Below are positions 34,206 to 46,400 of a stretch of 64,000 nt of DNA, one piece after another (the stretch's first letter is position 1; every line of letters begins with the position of its first letter). Both the position numbers and the translations under genes were made by a program. The notes under the pieces were generated by a model. That model was not told where the DNA came from. It was given only the letters and a program-made list of their open reading frames with translations, and made no database searches. The DNA lies in NCBI RefSeq assembly GCF_024139115.2, contig NC_085141.1:371465925-371529924 (forward strand), given 5' to 3'. The DNA is from Armigeres subalbatus (taxonomy: Eukaryota; Arthropoda; Insecta; Diptera; Culicidae).

Positions 34206-35160
34206 AAAGTATCACAGAGACGGAAAGGAAATTGGAGATGATTAATTTTTGCTTGGCGTGTTAATGGATCTTTTCTAAACTATTATTTAAAATTGTGCAA
34301 CAGTAAGTGTTTTGCAATAAAACTGTATGAAAACTTTTGTGCGGCCAAGAACATTATTCTGATGGTTTTTAGCCCTATTGGCCTTCTTAGTCACGCTTAG
34401 TCGACAACTAAGAAGCTTTGCCAAAATCCAAAAATTTCTTTTCATCTATTTAAGCGATATTTGTAGATGTAAGCGTGTATGTGTGTACAAAAAATAGGCA
34501 GAGTTGTTACAGACATCCTGAAATAGTTTTCGCGCTATATCCACGCCGACTGTAATCCAATTCGCGGCAATAAACCCCATCCGTGCACAATCAAATTCTG
34601 AAAAAAAAACGCGCGAAATATATCTTTTTGTTATCATTAATTTCCGAACGTCTTCTTTTCAAGTGCGTTTTATAAAATATTACTAATTTTTTTAAAATAA
34701 TACCGCCAACTAATTTGCATGTTATGGAGTATAAAATGAAAACTTTATGAAATTCGGCGCAAGATACATTTATATACAAAAAATGACAATAATAAGCAAC
34801 AACTGCCGAAACTGTAATTTATCCTAAAACATTAAACTATGCAACTTTGTTGGAATTATTCACAAGACAGATAAGGTAATAAAACAACGAAACTTCTTTT
34901 TTTTATAGAACTGTAAATAAATTATTTAAATTCATGTTCAGGAAGAAATAATTTTGAATTTTTGCAGAAAATCTTCCCGATACTCGTGCGAAAATTACCA
35001 AAAAATTTGTGGGAAGAATACTTCTATAATTCTTGTAAAAACTTCCCATGATTTTATACGGAAATCATTCGAAATATTTCGAAAGAAATTACAAAGGATC
35101 ACATTGGAATTTTAGTAGTAAGCTTCGAGAATATTGGCGAAAATTCCTTTAAAAAAAAAA

Positions 35161-35415
35161 ACAGATTAATCCTCCTAGCGGTGGTGATGCCTTTCTCGTG
35201 CATCGTAACATGTATTAAGAAAATCACATAAGAAAAGGCATGATTTTGCGTTAGATACTATGCATTGCCACCATTTAAAAAAAATCGATTTTGGTGAAAA
35301 AAAAATCCACCTTTGGAAGAAAACAATGATTTTTCAATAATTCCGAAATGCAATGTCCGATAGGGCCAATTTTCAATAGCAAACAATAAGACCGCATTCT
35401 CCGTCGAATCCAACT
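35161..35415 (+). repeat. Dispersed repeat, 5' part (empty-site copy)
   Basis: Begins CAGATTAATCCTCCTAGCGG, as does 58,892, and continues through the block that matches 1,600-1,663 plus 2,683-2,705 without the foldback that sits there. Truncated where the GAAGTGA-type sequence begins. Confidence 0.6.
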
Positions 35416-35550
35416 TCTCACTCCTTATTTCTCACTTTGTGAGACGTCTCACTACTCACTTCGCGCTCCTCATTTTTTACAGTGAGAAGTGAGAAATGAG
35501 GAATGAGAATTGAAACGTCTCTCTTCTTACTCCTAATTTCTCACTTTTCA
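35415..35550. repeat. CTTCTCA/GAAGTGA inverted simple repeats
   Basis: CACTTCTCAC-type units followed by their complement and again by the first orientation, leading directly into the GGCC array. Confidence 0.65.
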
Positions 35551-35905
35551 AATGACCTATTCGGCCAAATGACCCTTTCGGCCAAATGTCCTATTCGGCC
35601 AAATGACCCTTTCGGCCAAATTACCTTTTTGGCCAAATGACCCTTTCGGTCAAACGCCCCTTCGATCAAATGACCCTTTCGGCCAAATGATCCTTTCGGC
35701 CAAATGACTCTTTCGGCCAAACGACCCTTTCGGCCAGATGAGTTTCGGCCTAATGGTTTGTTCGGCCTAGTGGCGTTCGGCCAAATTACTCTTTCGGTCA
35801 AATGACCCGTTCGGCCAAACGATCATTTCGGCCAAACGACCTTTTCGGCCTAACGACCCTTTCGGCCAAATAACCTTTTCGGCCAAATGACCCTTTCGGC
35901 CGATT
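35550..35905. repeat. TTCGGCCAAATGACCC array (1)
   Basis: About twenty imperfect 17-bp units such as CCCTTTCGGCCAAATGA. The minus frame (35,541-35,801) reads repeated GRKGHLAERVIWPK and is an artefact of the array. Confidence 0.8.
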
Positions 35906-36052
35906 GTATAACATTTCACCGAAAACTATTTCGCGGAATAACATTTGGCGGTTTGTAACTTTTCGCGGTACGACATTTGGCGGATTGTACCTTTTCGCCG
36001 AATGACTTTTGGCGGAATGTACCATTTCGCGGAATGCACCATTTCGCAGAAT
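35905..36052. repeat. CGCGGAATGTACC array, inverted partner at 37,205-37,385
   Basis: Units such as TTTCGCGGAATGTACCA. The reverse complement of 37,205-37,385 aligns along most of this block (landmarks 'TTTCGCGGTACGACATTT' and 'CCGAAAACTATTTCGC'). Confidence 0.65.
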
Positions 36053-36054
36053 AT

Positions 36055-36215
36055 TAATAATAATAGCCTTTGTTCATTCAGCGTGGGAATGCTTATAATA
36101 CCTGCGAGGTCTCTAAGCCAAGTTACCATTTTGTTTTGCATTCGTTTAACACGAGAATAATGAGACTATCCTTCAGCATAGGCTTGCTTGGCAGTCACGC
36201 ATTTTCCCGCACGGC
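36055..36215. repeat. SINE remnant (family 2-like)
   Basis: 'CTCTAAGCCAAGTTACCATTT' and 'GCATTCGT..AACACGA' blocks resemble the body of the SINE at 27,164. No tRNA head survives. Confidence 0.4.
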
Positions 36216-36261
36216 TAAGGAACGCCTTCAGAATATTTAGAAGTAGTTTTCAAAATTTCGA

Positions 36262-36595
36262 TTGCCCCTTATACCGGGCAGATACATCCATTTAAAGAAG
36301 ACGTTACCCCTCCTTTCGCCTTATACCGGTCAGACGCATTCGTTTAGAGAAGGCATTACCAACTCCTTTCGGCTTATACCGAGCAGATGCATCCATTGAA
36401 AGAAGGCGTTACCCTTGTCTTAGCCTTATACAGGGCAGACGCCTTCTTTTAAAGAAGGCATTATCAGCTCCTTTCGCCTTATACCGAACAAATGTATCCC
36501 TTTAAAGAAGGCGTAACCCCTTCCTTCGCCTTATACCGGGAAGACGTGTTGTTTGAAAGAAAACATTAGCAACTCCTTTCGCCTTATAACGGGCG
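36262..36595. repeat. Minisatellite, 52/53-bp monomers alternating as a 105-bp dimer
   Basis: The landmark TTATACC recurs at 36,269, 36,321, 36,374, 36,426, 36,479, 36,531 and 36,584, that is at steps of 52, 53, 52, 53, 52, 53. The two monomer types differ in a consistent way (GGCATTA.CA(A/G)CTCC versus GCGTTACCCC). Confidence 0.85.
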
Positions 36596-36604
36596 GTAGA
36601 TACG

Positions 36605-37155
36605 GTGGGGTTTTAGGTTTTAAAACCCGCAACCTAGTCAAACCCGTACCCGATGGGTTCGGGTTTGAAAAATTAGTACAATATCGGGTTAGGGTCGGCT
36701 ACGGGTTTGAGAAATAAAATACACTGGATTCTGTTTTTACACGATTTACATTTTCTCAATTTTCCACTTATCCTAAATGTTTAACGCATATTAATTATCA
36801 TAGGAGTTTTCTTTGATTTATTCTGGATTTTTTTAAATATGTTGCGAAGATTTTGGAGGTAAATTGAATTCACACGATCAAAAATACGAGCGAAAAAAAC
36901 GTGTAAAAACAAAATCCTGTGTACTGCAAAATATTTTATTTAGTTTTGTTAATTGTGAGGCTAGTTTGTTGTTTGGGCTTACATTTATTTTCAATCCAAA
37001 GAGAACCAGAAAATACCTAGTTTGAATTTTTCGGGTAAAAATTTTGTGCGGGCTAAAATAATTAAATTATGTCGGGTTCGGATCGAGTACGGGTTTCCGA
37101 ATACAAAAAATCTCGGGAACGGGTCGGGTTCGGGTTTGCATTAAATGCAAAAAAA
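36605..37155. repeat. CGGGTTCGGGT-rich dispersed repeat, split by a MITE
   Basis: Repeated GGGTTCGGGTTTG/GGGTCGG motifs occur on both sides (36,605-36,718 and 37,030-37,140) of the MITE at 36,720. No coding frame. Confidence 0.5.
36720..36923. mobile_element. TA-flanked MITE, CACTGGATTCTG family
   Basis: Termini CACTGGATTCTGTTTTTACAC and CGTGTAAAAACAAAATCC are inverted, with TA at 36,720-36,721 and 36,922-36,923. Same family as 32,340-32,540. Confidence 0.7.
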
Positions 37156-37204
37156 TAGCCCGGATTTCATGTAATTAAGCAGAAATCGGTAATTATTTGA
37201 ATGA

Positions 37205-37385
37205 TAATTATTCTAACTGAGTTCCGCCAAAAGACATTCCGCGGAATGATTTTCGGTGAAAAGGTACATTCCGCGAAATGGCTTTCGGAAAAAAGGTGCA
37301 TTCCGCGAAATGTGTTTCGGAGAGTTGATACATTCCGCGAAATGTCGTACCGCGAAATGGTTTTCGGCGAAATAGTATACAACCC
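37205..37385. repeat. CATTCCGCGAAATG array
   Basis: Units such as ACATTCCGCGAAATGGCTTTC; inverted relative to 35,905-36,052. Followed by the second GGCC array. Confidence 0.65.
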
Positions 37386-37770
37386 TTTCGGTCTAATGAC
37401 CCTTTCGGCCAGATGACCCTATCGGCCAAATATTCCTTTCAGCCAAACGACCCTTTCGGCCAAATGACCCTTTCGGCCAAATGACCATTTTGGGCCTAAT
37501 GACTCTTTCGGCCAATGACCCTTTCAGCCTAATGATCCTTTTGGCCTAATGGTTTGTTCGGCATAGTAACATTCGGCCAAATTACTCTTTCGGTCAAACG
37601 ACCCATTCGGCCAAACGATCCTTTCGCCAAACGATCCTTTTGGCCAAACGACCTTTTCTTAGGCCAAATAACCTTTTCGGCCAAACGACCCTTTCGGCCA
37701 AATGGCTTTCGGCCTAGCCTAGTGGCATTCGGTTAAAGGGCTTTCGGCTGAATGGGTTTCGGCCAAATTA
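37385..37770. repeat. TTCGGCCAAATGACCC array (2)
   Basis: Same 17-bp-type unit and same orientation as 35,550-35,905, although its CGCG-type neighbour is inverted. Confidence 0.8.
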
Positions 37771-38732
37771 CGCTTCCTCGTATATAACATATATACGCGA
37801 ATTCTTAAGATTTTCTGGAATTGTCTGCGGAAATCTAAACTACTGCTGAAATTTGTTTCTGTGGAATTCTGCGGAAATTCTTCCGAGAATACCTGTGGAA
37901 TTCTTGCGGAAGTTTCCCTGGACTTTAATGCAAAAACTCATTCGTGACATTTTTTTTCGTAAATTTAAGCAAGTTTTCTCAGAATATTCTGTGGCAAATC
38001 TTCCAATAATACATGCAGAAATTCCTCTTTAAATTCCTGGATACATATTTGGTAAATTGTAGCGGAAACTTCTTCTGGGATTTTTTTGAGTAAAAGAATT
38101 TTGACGGAAACTTCTCCGTGAATGTCTTTAAAAATGACTTTAGATGGAAATCTTGTAGAAATCCTTTTCAAATCCTCTTCAAATCCTTCCTCAAATCAAG
38201 GAACATTTTTGTGTTTTCAATTGTATGAACCCTGATTTGTTCTAGTCGGATTAAAACCTTCAATGCTGGTAGAGGAGAAATTAATAGCTGACAGGAAAAC
38301 TTCCGAAAAATTATGGGAAGGTTCATCGTAAAAGGGTTAATTAATCAGAAACTGACAAGTACATATCTCGAAATTATAACAAAATAGGAGAAATAAAAAA
38401 AATGAGTATTGATGTCTTACTCTAGGAATATTTGTAAGTGTCGTGTTTTAAAATGAATTAAAAATAACAACACGTAACGTCCCTCCTTAACAACACATGT
38501 AAAATGCATGGCTTTTAATAGAGACTTGGAAATATCCGAAAAATTGTGTAAGCATGGACTCCAAACCGTGACTTTTATTTTCATTTTACTGCCGTGAATA
38601 TAACTACATTTGGCATGATCATAATAATAAACATGGCGTTCTAACATTCTATTAGACTCATGACTAAGTTCTCACTGCTGTTTTTTTTTTCGAAAAGCTT
38701 TTGAGATCCAGGAGAATAATGAAAATCGCACA

Positions 38733-38887
38733 TAGAGATGTCGTAAAATCCCGATTAATCGATTACTAACTATTCGATTACTTTCGATTCTTGTCGATTA
38801 TTGAACCAAACAATCGTTGGGTAGTAATCGATTATTACAACGATAAATCGATTAATCGAAGTGATCGATTAATTTGCAACATCTCTA
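38733..38887. mobile_element. 155-bp MITE with TAGAGATG ends, hAT-like
   Basis: Ends TAGAGATGTCGTAAAATC and the complement of TAGAGATGTTGCAAATTAAT are inverted. ATCGCACA stands before it and ATTCGCACA after it, close to an 8-bp duplication (one base extra), as for hAT elements. The interior is dense in ATCGATTA palindromes. Confidence 0.6.
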
Positions 38888-40058
38888 ATTCGCACATCTA
38901 GGGAAAAAATATAAAAATATGACATGATTCATTGTAGAGTCATTATCCATTTTTATCAAAAGAATGTTCATATGTCTAACGTTTTCTCTACCTTCTCGCA
39001 TTAATAGTCTAACAGCCTAACAGCCTGTTCAATCTAACAGTATTTTGCTGTAAAAAGACAAGCAATGTTCAGTACTGTTCAGCACTACTGTTCAGTACTC
39101 GATAGATCTTATATTTTTGCAGCACCTTTGGCAAATCTTTCTCAGGCGTACCTTCTTAACCGAACTGTCCATTTTTTTATTTTTAAAGAGATTGTGAAAT
39201 GATGGTAGGAAGGTTGAACAGTTTATTGTGTCAAAAATGCATCAAATTGTAGTATTAAACGACAAGCGACAGTAAATTGGTACCTGGACATCTGCGTAAA
39301 TCGCAGGAAGCTCCCAAGAATTTCCAAAAAAAATCACATAGACTTCGCAAAAGTTCCTCTTAATATATAAGCAGTGTGTATGAGTCTTCGAAAGTATGTC
39401 TGAATATTGTAAAAGCAGTAAGAATTGCTGATAAAATTTAAGAAAATTATTCAAAGCTCCTACGACTTTCTGTAAGTTTGAACAAACACTCGAAAATAAG
39501 CAGGAATTTGAAAATGCGATAAATCTTTATTAAATATCGATAGAAGACCTAGTATTTCTATAAGTCATCCAAAAAGGCTAAATGTTGGTGAAAACTTATA
39601 AGAAAGTCATTAAAGGAATTCTAATGTTATTATACTACTTAGAATTTAATAAAATCATATTTAAAACAAGCTGGTTGATCTGTGGTTACGCGTTTAGACA
39701 GGAAGGTCCTAACTCCAGGGATTACATGGATGACCAAGAACATATCTTGTGAACGCATTCTGATCTTGGTATCACTAACTAAGAGCATGTACCGTATTTA
39801 AAACGGGATGGCTGATCTTTGATTATACTATTTCCTCCACTGTAGATTCGAAATCCAATCGAAATATACAATGTTATTTATTTGAAATAAGATGTAATTG
39901 CAAAGAAATTGAATAAAATATTGTATGGAATATAACGACCTAATTCTTGAACGTGAATGAATAATTAATCTCCTGTCGACTCATTTCCGACTATCACACG
40001 AAACACCGACAAGAACTTGCACAAAAGATAAACAATTTCGATAATCGGTTCGACAATC
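38888..40058. other. AT-rich DNA, nothing assigned
   Basis: Includes a short duplicated GTTCAGTACT run (39,068-39,105). No gene or element boundary seen. Confidence 0.3.
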
Positions 40059-41530
40059 TTAAACAACGCCAAAGCGAACTTGTTCGATGAGAAAGGAAGT
40101 TGCCTCGTCTCCTCCGGTTGCATCCGTCCTCAACTGCATCATTCTGCAAACAATTTTAACTTTGGAAACTGCACCAGCACCAGCAACGGCAGCAGAACTT
40201 CCTGCCTTTCCCAGTTGGCACACCACGATCTTGCGTTGGGTGCTTCTTTCGTCGTGGGGCAAACTCGAACGAAGAAACACAATATCCGTTGTTTCTGAGC
40301 TACCGAACCCACCCAGTCAGTGCAGTGCAGAAATGGGGGTGGGCGGTTTGGGTATTGGAGGACAAAATGAGATAAACCGAAACCGATTCGGAGCGATCCA
40401 AACGTCGCGTAGTCGAAACAATGCGAAGCAGCAAAATCCAAGTTGTGCCAAGTTAGTCTCCCCCATTCAGCATTCAGGTGCAAGGCCAGCTGCTTGCAAG
40501 TTGCCCCCGCCGCTCCTCCCTTACCCCCTTTTCCGAACACAATTCGAGGATCTGTTACAAGGAAACTGAAAGATATGCGCCCCACAGAAATTCTTAATAG
40601 CAGCAAATTCAAAAATTCAAAATGTAAAAAATCTTCAATTTTCCAAAATAGATTCCTCAAAAATACGTTGATCCCGGTGTGGTTTGTAAATATAAACTGT
40701 TGATTATTTCTGTCATATTATTGCACTCTCATACAGCTACCACTGTCAGAAGCAAGTCAATTCCTTCCTACTTGAACGGGGGGCGAAAGAAAGTTGCCGA
40801 CTGGAATAAACTATTTCGAGTATTTATTTCTGTGCTTTCTCCTGTTGTTTTTATTTTCCCGGAAACAGAAGCGAGGAGATTCTCGATTCCATTGGGAAAA
40901 TTGCTTTCATTTTGCAGCAGAACTACAATAGCAGTTACAAACGATACGATTCCCCATTTCTGTTGTTTTTTTGTTCACGTCATTTCCGGAGAATGCTCAC
41001 AATTGGAAGAAATACTTACCCGGTCCCACATTGCATCGTTCGATTCCCCTTCCCCGGTTGGTGATCTTACTTACTATTTCGGCACTGTCTGCAGGCTAGG
41101 TAAAACAATGACTCACCTGGAAAAAAGAGAGAGAACGGAAGAAAAAAGGAAGAAAATATTAAAAAGTTGGAAAATTGGCGGAATGGCTGAGATAGTGTCA
41201 CGGAACAGAGAACCGTAGCAGCAGCAGCAGCAGCCAACCAGCGAAATTAGGTAAAAAGTTTCCTTTCGCAAAACTTGGAAAAGAGGAAAGTTAGTTGGCC
41301 ACGGCCACGGGGAACGAAGTTTCCTTCGTTTCCGTGATGGGCGCTGACACAAAAAGATAGCATGGATTCGTTGTTTGAACTAGGGTTGACAGGAGAGGAT
41401 TCGTGGCTCTCAAACTTAGTTGAGAGGTCGACAACGGCATCATAAATTGGACGGAGCTGGTCAATTAGCGACAATAAATCCGCCGGGCTGAAGGTTCTCC
41501 ATAGTCTAGAGAGGGCAAACACGAAGCTTG
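40059..41530. other. Apparently unique stretch, no gene assigned
   Basis: Locally GC-rich (40,090-40,560) without transposon motifs. The 173-codon minus frame (40,139-40,660) and the 179-codon plus frame (40,679-41,218) have no recognisable domain. The minus frame 41,247-41,522 (LLSLIDQLRPIYDAVVDLSTKFE) resembles the coiled-coil part of some LINE ORF1 proteins, but too weakly to call. Confidence 0.3.
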
Positions 41531-41995
41531 ATGAGAAATTGAGTCAACACAGGTTTCAGCACCACCTGCCCAATCAATGTTACTGTTACAAATTAAAAGC
41601 AAATTAACTTAAATTTTATTAAAATTAATTAAAAGCAAATAACATAACAAGGGACTGTTACAATTTTTCATCATTGTAATTTAATTAATCTTACATTGGT
41701 TCATTAACTTTAAGTAGATCTGTGTGCCGCCGCCGTCAAAATTAATCGGCGCGCCACTGTATGAAAACTTACCAAGCGCCGAGTATTTTTTTACCACGTC
41801 GATGGCTATTGAAGTACTATTGGACCTGACGGCAGCGCGAAAACAAAATGGCGGCTGGGTGATGCCTTTTTATTTTACCCGGCAAGACATATAAGGACGT
41901 CAATTTTGAAATTCTTATTAAAACGCTAAAACACATTATAGCTAAAAATAGTTCAATTTTTCGAGTTTGAAATTTGATTTTGATCATCTTAGATT
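41531..41995. other. AT-rich DNA, nothing assigned
   Basis: A short GGCGGC-rich patch (41,720-41,860) is the only compositional feature. Confidence 0.3.
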
Positions 41996-43378
41996 ACGAG
42001 TAGTGAGGAATGAGAATTGAGAAGTGTGAAGTAAAAAATGAGCTCTGAGACATCAGATAGGGAATAAGAAGTGAGAAGTCGGAAGTAATTATTGATGAAA
42101 GGGAAGTAAAAAGTGATCTGTGATATTAGAAAAGTGAATAGTTAGAAGTGAGAGGTGAGGTATGAAAAATGAGAAATGAAAAGTGTGAAGTGCGAAATGG
42201 GAAGTGTGAAGTAAATAGTGGGAAATGAGAGTTGAGAAGTGTCAAGTGAAAAGTGAGAGTGAGAAGTGAAAAAGAAGAAGTTAGAAACGAAGTTGAGAGC
42301 TGAGAAATAAGAACGGAAATGAGAGCTGAGAACTAACAACTGAGAGCTGAAAATGGAAACCTCGAACTGAGAACTGAAATTGAGAACTAAGAACTGAGAA
42401 CTTAAAATAAGAACTGGGAACTGAGAACTAAGAACTGGGACTGAAAACTTAGAACTGAAAAAAGAGAAATGGGAAATGAGAAATAAGAAGTGAGAATTGA
42501 AAAATTAAAAGTGAGAACCGAGAAAAGAGAAATGAAAACTGCAAGGTTAAATAAGAAAAGCGAGAAATGAAAAATGAGTATTAAAAAGTAAGAAATTAAA
42601 CCTTATTCCTTCGTCCTTCTTGTTCCTTTTTCTTTACTGCTTTATTTCTCTACTTCTTCCTTCTTTCTTCATATTCCTTTTTTTCATTCCTTCCTGTTTC
42701 CTTCTTCATTCCTCCGATATTCATCTTTCTTCTCATTTTTCCTTTTTTCTCCTTTCTTCCTGATTTCTGACTCCTGCTTCCTTCTTCCTGCTTCTTTCTT
42801 CCTTCTTCCTTTTTATTTTTTCTTTCGTGTCTCATCTTTCTACTTTCTTCTTCTTTCTCATTCTTCATTTCTTCTACTTTCTTCTTTCTTCCTTCCTCAT
42901 TTCTTCCTATTTTTGCTTTCTTCTTTCTTTTCTCTTGTTTCCATATTCTTACTTCCTTTTGATCTTTTTTCTTCTTCTTTCTGTCTTCTTCCTTCTTTCT
43001 CCTTCCTTTTTTCTTCTATTTCTATATTCTTCCTTCTTTCCTCTGCTTTCCTCATGTTTCTTTCATCATTATTATTCCTGTTTCAAAATTTCTTCTTTCT
43101 TCTTCCCTCCTATAACTTTTCCTCTTTTCTTCTTCCTTCTTCCCTTCCCTTTCTTTTTTCTTCCTTATTCCATCTTCCTTCATCTTTCTTTCTTCTAACT
43201 TCCTCCTTTTGTCTTTTTTCTTCTTCTCTCTTCCTTCCTCCTTTTTCCATCTTTTATCTTTCTTCTACTTTCTTCCTTCTTTCTTCTTCCTTGCTCCTGT
43301 TTCCTTCTTCCTTATTTATTAATACTTGCTTCTCACTTCTCACACTCTCGGCCAAATGGCATTCAGCCAAATGACCCC
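41996..43378. repeat. Composite block: GAAGTGA array, pyrimidine tract, CTTCTCAC, GGCC
   Basis: GAGAAGTGAGAA/GAGAACTGAGAA units run to about 42,600, then a 720-bp C/T tract (42,600-43,325), then GCTTCTCACTTCTCACAC and CGGCCAAATGGCATTC. Read from the right end on the minus strand this is GGCC, GAAGTGA, purine tract, the same order as at 61.7-62.3 kb. The F/L/S-rich frames up to 153 codons are artefacts. Confidence 0.8.
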
Positions 43379-43489
43379 AAACCACTATTTAGATTGAATT
43401 GTTTCAGCGATAGCAGTTTCATTAAGTAGTAACTAGGTTTTTTTACCCCTACATACGACGTTAAGATAAATTTTCGATTGAATTCTAAG

Positions 43490-46400
43490 AGACATTTGCG
43501 GAGGAGATATTCCTTTGGAAATGTCCAGAGGAATTCCAGAAAACAATTCTAAAGAATTGCTAATTGATTTTTGGGGGAAATTTTGGAGGAATTCTAGGGC
43601 AAATAGCTGGAGGAATTCCCGAATTAATTACTAGAGGAATTCCGAGAAAATGTCGGCTGGAATGCGTTTGAGATTTTCTGAAGGCATTTCCTAAAGAATT
43701 CTCGGAAACTGGGTGAGAGGTGAGAAACTTCCGGAGGAGTTTGTGGAGGAACTCCTGGAGAAACTTCCAGAGGACTTCCTGGAGGAACTTCCGGAGGAGT
43801 TGCTGGAGCAACTTCCAGCGGGGTTGCTGGAGCAACTTTCAGAGGAGTTTCTGAAGCAACTTCCAGAGGAATTCCTGGAGGAACTTCCGGAGGACTTGCT
43901 GGAGGAACCTGCAAAGGAGTTGCTGGAGGAACTTCCGAAGGAATTGCTGGAGCATCCTCCGGAGGAGTTGCTGGAGAAGCTTTCGGAGGAATTTCTGGAG
44001 GAAATTCCGGACGAAAGATTCCTGGATTATCTTCCGGAGAAAAGATTCCTGGAGGAACTTCCGGAGGAAAGATTCCTGGAGAAACTTCCAGAGGAAGATT
44101 CATGGAGGAACATCCGGAGGAAAAATTCCTGGACAAACTTCCGGTGGAAAGATCCTGGAGGAACTTCCGAAGGAAAGATTCCTGAAGGAACTTTGGAAGA
44201 ACTACCGGAGGAAAGATTCCTGGAGGAACTTCCGAAGAGGAACTCTGAGGAACTTTGAGAGGAAAGATTCCTAGAGGAACTTCCAGAGGAAATATTCCTG
44301 GAGGAACTTCCGGAGGAAAAATTCATAGAGGAACTTCTTTGGGAAAGATTCCTGGAGGAACTTCCGGGGGAAAGATTCCTGGAGGAACTTCCGTAGGAAA
44401 GATTCCTGTAGGAAGTTCCGGAGAGAAAAATCCTGAAGGAACTTCCGGAGAAAAGATTCCTGGAGGATCTTCCGGAGGAATGATTCCTGGAGGCACTTCC
44501 GGAGGAAAGATTTCTGGAGGAACTTCCGTAGGAAAGATTCCTGGAGGAACTTCCGGAAAAAAAGATGCCTGAAGGAGCTTCCGGAGGAAAGATTCCTGAA
44601 GGAACTTCCGCAAAGAAAAAGTTCTGAAGGAACTTCTGGAGAAAAGATTCCTGGAGGATCTGCCGGAGGAAAGATTCCTGGAGGAACTTCCGGAAGAAAA
44701 AAATCCTGGAGGAACTTCCGGAGGAAGGATTTCTGGAGCAACTTCCGGAGGAAAGATTCCTGGAGGAACTTCCGGAGGAAAGATTCCTGGAGGTACTTCC
44801 GGTAGAAAAATTCCTGAAGGAACTTCCGGAGGAAAGATTCCTGAAGGAACTTCCGGAGGAAAGATTCCTGAGTGAAATTCCTGAGGAAAGATACCTGAAT
44901 GAAGGAACTTCCGGAGGAGAGATTCCTGGAGGAACTTCCGGAAGAAAGATTCCTGGAGGAACTTCCGGAAGAAAAAATTCCTGGAGGAACTTCCGGAGGA
45001 AGGATTTCTGGAGGTACTTCCGGTAGAAAAAATCCTGAAGGAACTTCCGGAGGAAAGATTCCTGAAGGAACTTCCGGAGGAAAGATACCTGAATGAACTT
45101 CCGGAGGAAAGATACCTGAATGGAGGAACTTCCGGAGGAGAGATTCCTGGAGGAACTTCCGGAAGAAAAAAATCCTGGAGGAACTTCCGGAGGAAGGATT
45201 TCTGGAGCAACTTCCGGAGGAAAGAATCTTGGAGGAACTTCCGGAGGAAAGATTCCTGGAGGTACTTCCGGTAGAAAAATTCCTGAAGGAACTTCCAGAG
45301 GAAAGATTCTTGAAGGAACTTCCGGAGGAAAGATTCCTTAAGGAACTTCCAGACTAAAGATTCCTGAAAGAACTTCCGCAAAGAAAAAGTCCTGAAGGAA
45401 GTTCTGGAGAAAAATTCCTCGACGAACTTCTGGAGAAAAGATTCCTGGAGGATCTGCCGGAGGAAAGATTCCTGGAGGAACTTCCGGAAGAAATATTCCT
45501 GGAGGAACTTCCGGAAGAAAAAAATCCTGAAGGAACTTCCGGAGGAAGGATTTCTAAAGCAACTTCCGGAGGAAAGATTCCTGGAGGAACTTTCGGTGGA
45601 AAGAATCCTGGAGGTACTTCCGGAAGAAAAAATCCTGAAGGAACTTCCGGAGGAAAGATTCCTGAAGGAACTTCCGGAGGAAAGATTCCTGAAGGAACTT
45701 CCGGAGGAAAAATTCTTGAGTGAAGGAACTTCCGGAGGAAAGATACCTGAATGAAGGAACTTCTGGAGGAGAGATTCCTGGAGGAACTTCCGGAGAAAAG
45801 ATTCCTGGAGGAACTTCCGGAAGAAAAAAATCCTGGAGGAACGATTTCTGGAGCAACTTCCGGAGGAAAGATTCCTGGAGGAACTTCCGGAGGAATGATT
45901 CCTGGAGGTACTTCCGGTAGAAAAATTCCTGAAGGAACTTCCGGAGGAAAGATTCCTGAAGGAACTTCCGGAGGAAAGATTCCTGAAGGAACTTCCGGAG
46001 GAAAGATTCCTGAGTGAAGGAACTTCCGGAGGAAAGATACCTGAATGAAGGAACTTCCGGAGGAAAGATTCCTGGAGGAACTTTCGGAGGAAAGATTCAT
46101 GGAGGAACTTTCGTAGGAAAGATTTCTGGAGGAACTTTCGTTGCAAAGATTCCTGGAGGAACTTTCGTTGAAAAGATTCCTGGAGGAACTTTCGTTGAAA
46201 ATATTCCTGGAGGAACTTCCGGAGAAAAAAATTCCTGGAGGAACTTGCGGAGAAAAAATTCCTGGAGGAACTTTAAGAGGAAAGATTCCTGGAGGAACTT
46301 CCGGAGGAAAGATTCCTGGAAGAACTTCTGGTAGAAAGATTCCTGGAGGTACTTCCGGTAGACAAATTCCTGGAGGAACTTCCGGAGGAAAGATTCCTGA

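Larger units (their letters stand above)
34495..38640. mobile_element. Long decayed element, copy A, heavily interrupted
   Basis: The start GAGTTGTTACAGACATCCTG and the following 'GCGTCTTC.CTTCAAGT' landmarks match the left part of the element at 53,014, and 38,200-38,575 matches 55,640-56,160 ('TTCATCGTAAAAG', 'CAGAAACTGACAA', 'GTCGTGTTTTA'). Between these landmarks it has received the dispersed repeat at 35,161, the GGCC/CGCGGAAT arrays, a SINE remnant, a minisatellite and a MITE. The right terminus was not found. No coding frame. Confidence 0.5.

Noticed and set aside
36262..36595. CRISPR-like regular repeats
   Set aside because: No spacer variation, no cas genes and a eukaryotic setting. 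It is a tandem dimer minisatellite.
41247..41522. LINE ORF1 coiled-coil fragment (minus)
   Set aside because: Only one short suggestive stretch; no neighbouring LINE motifs.
42827..43374. F/L/S-rich frames as membrane proteins
   Set aside because: Pyrimidine-tract translations; the same holds for 33,433-33,815, 52,110-53,038 and 61,794-62,342 (minus).
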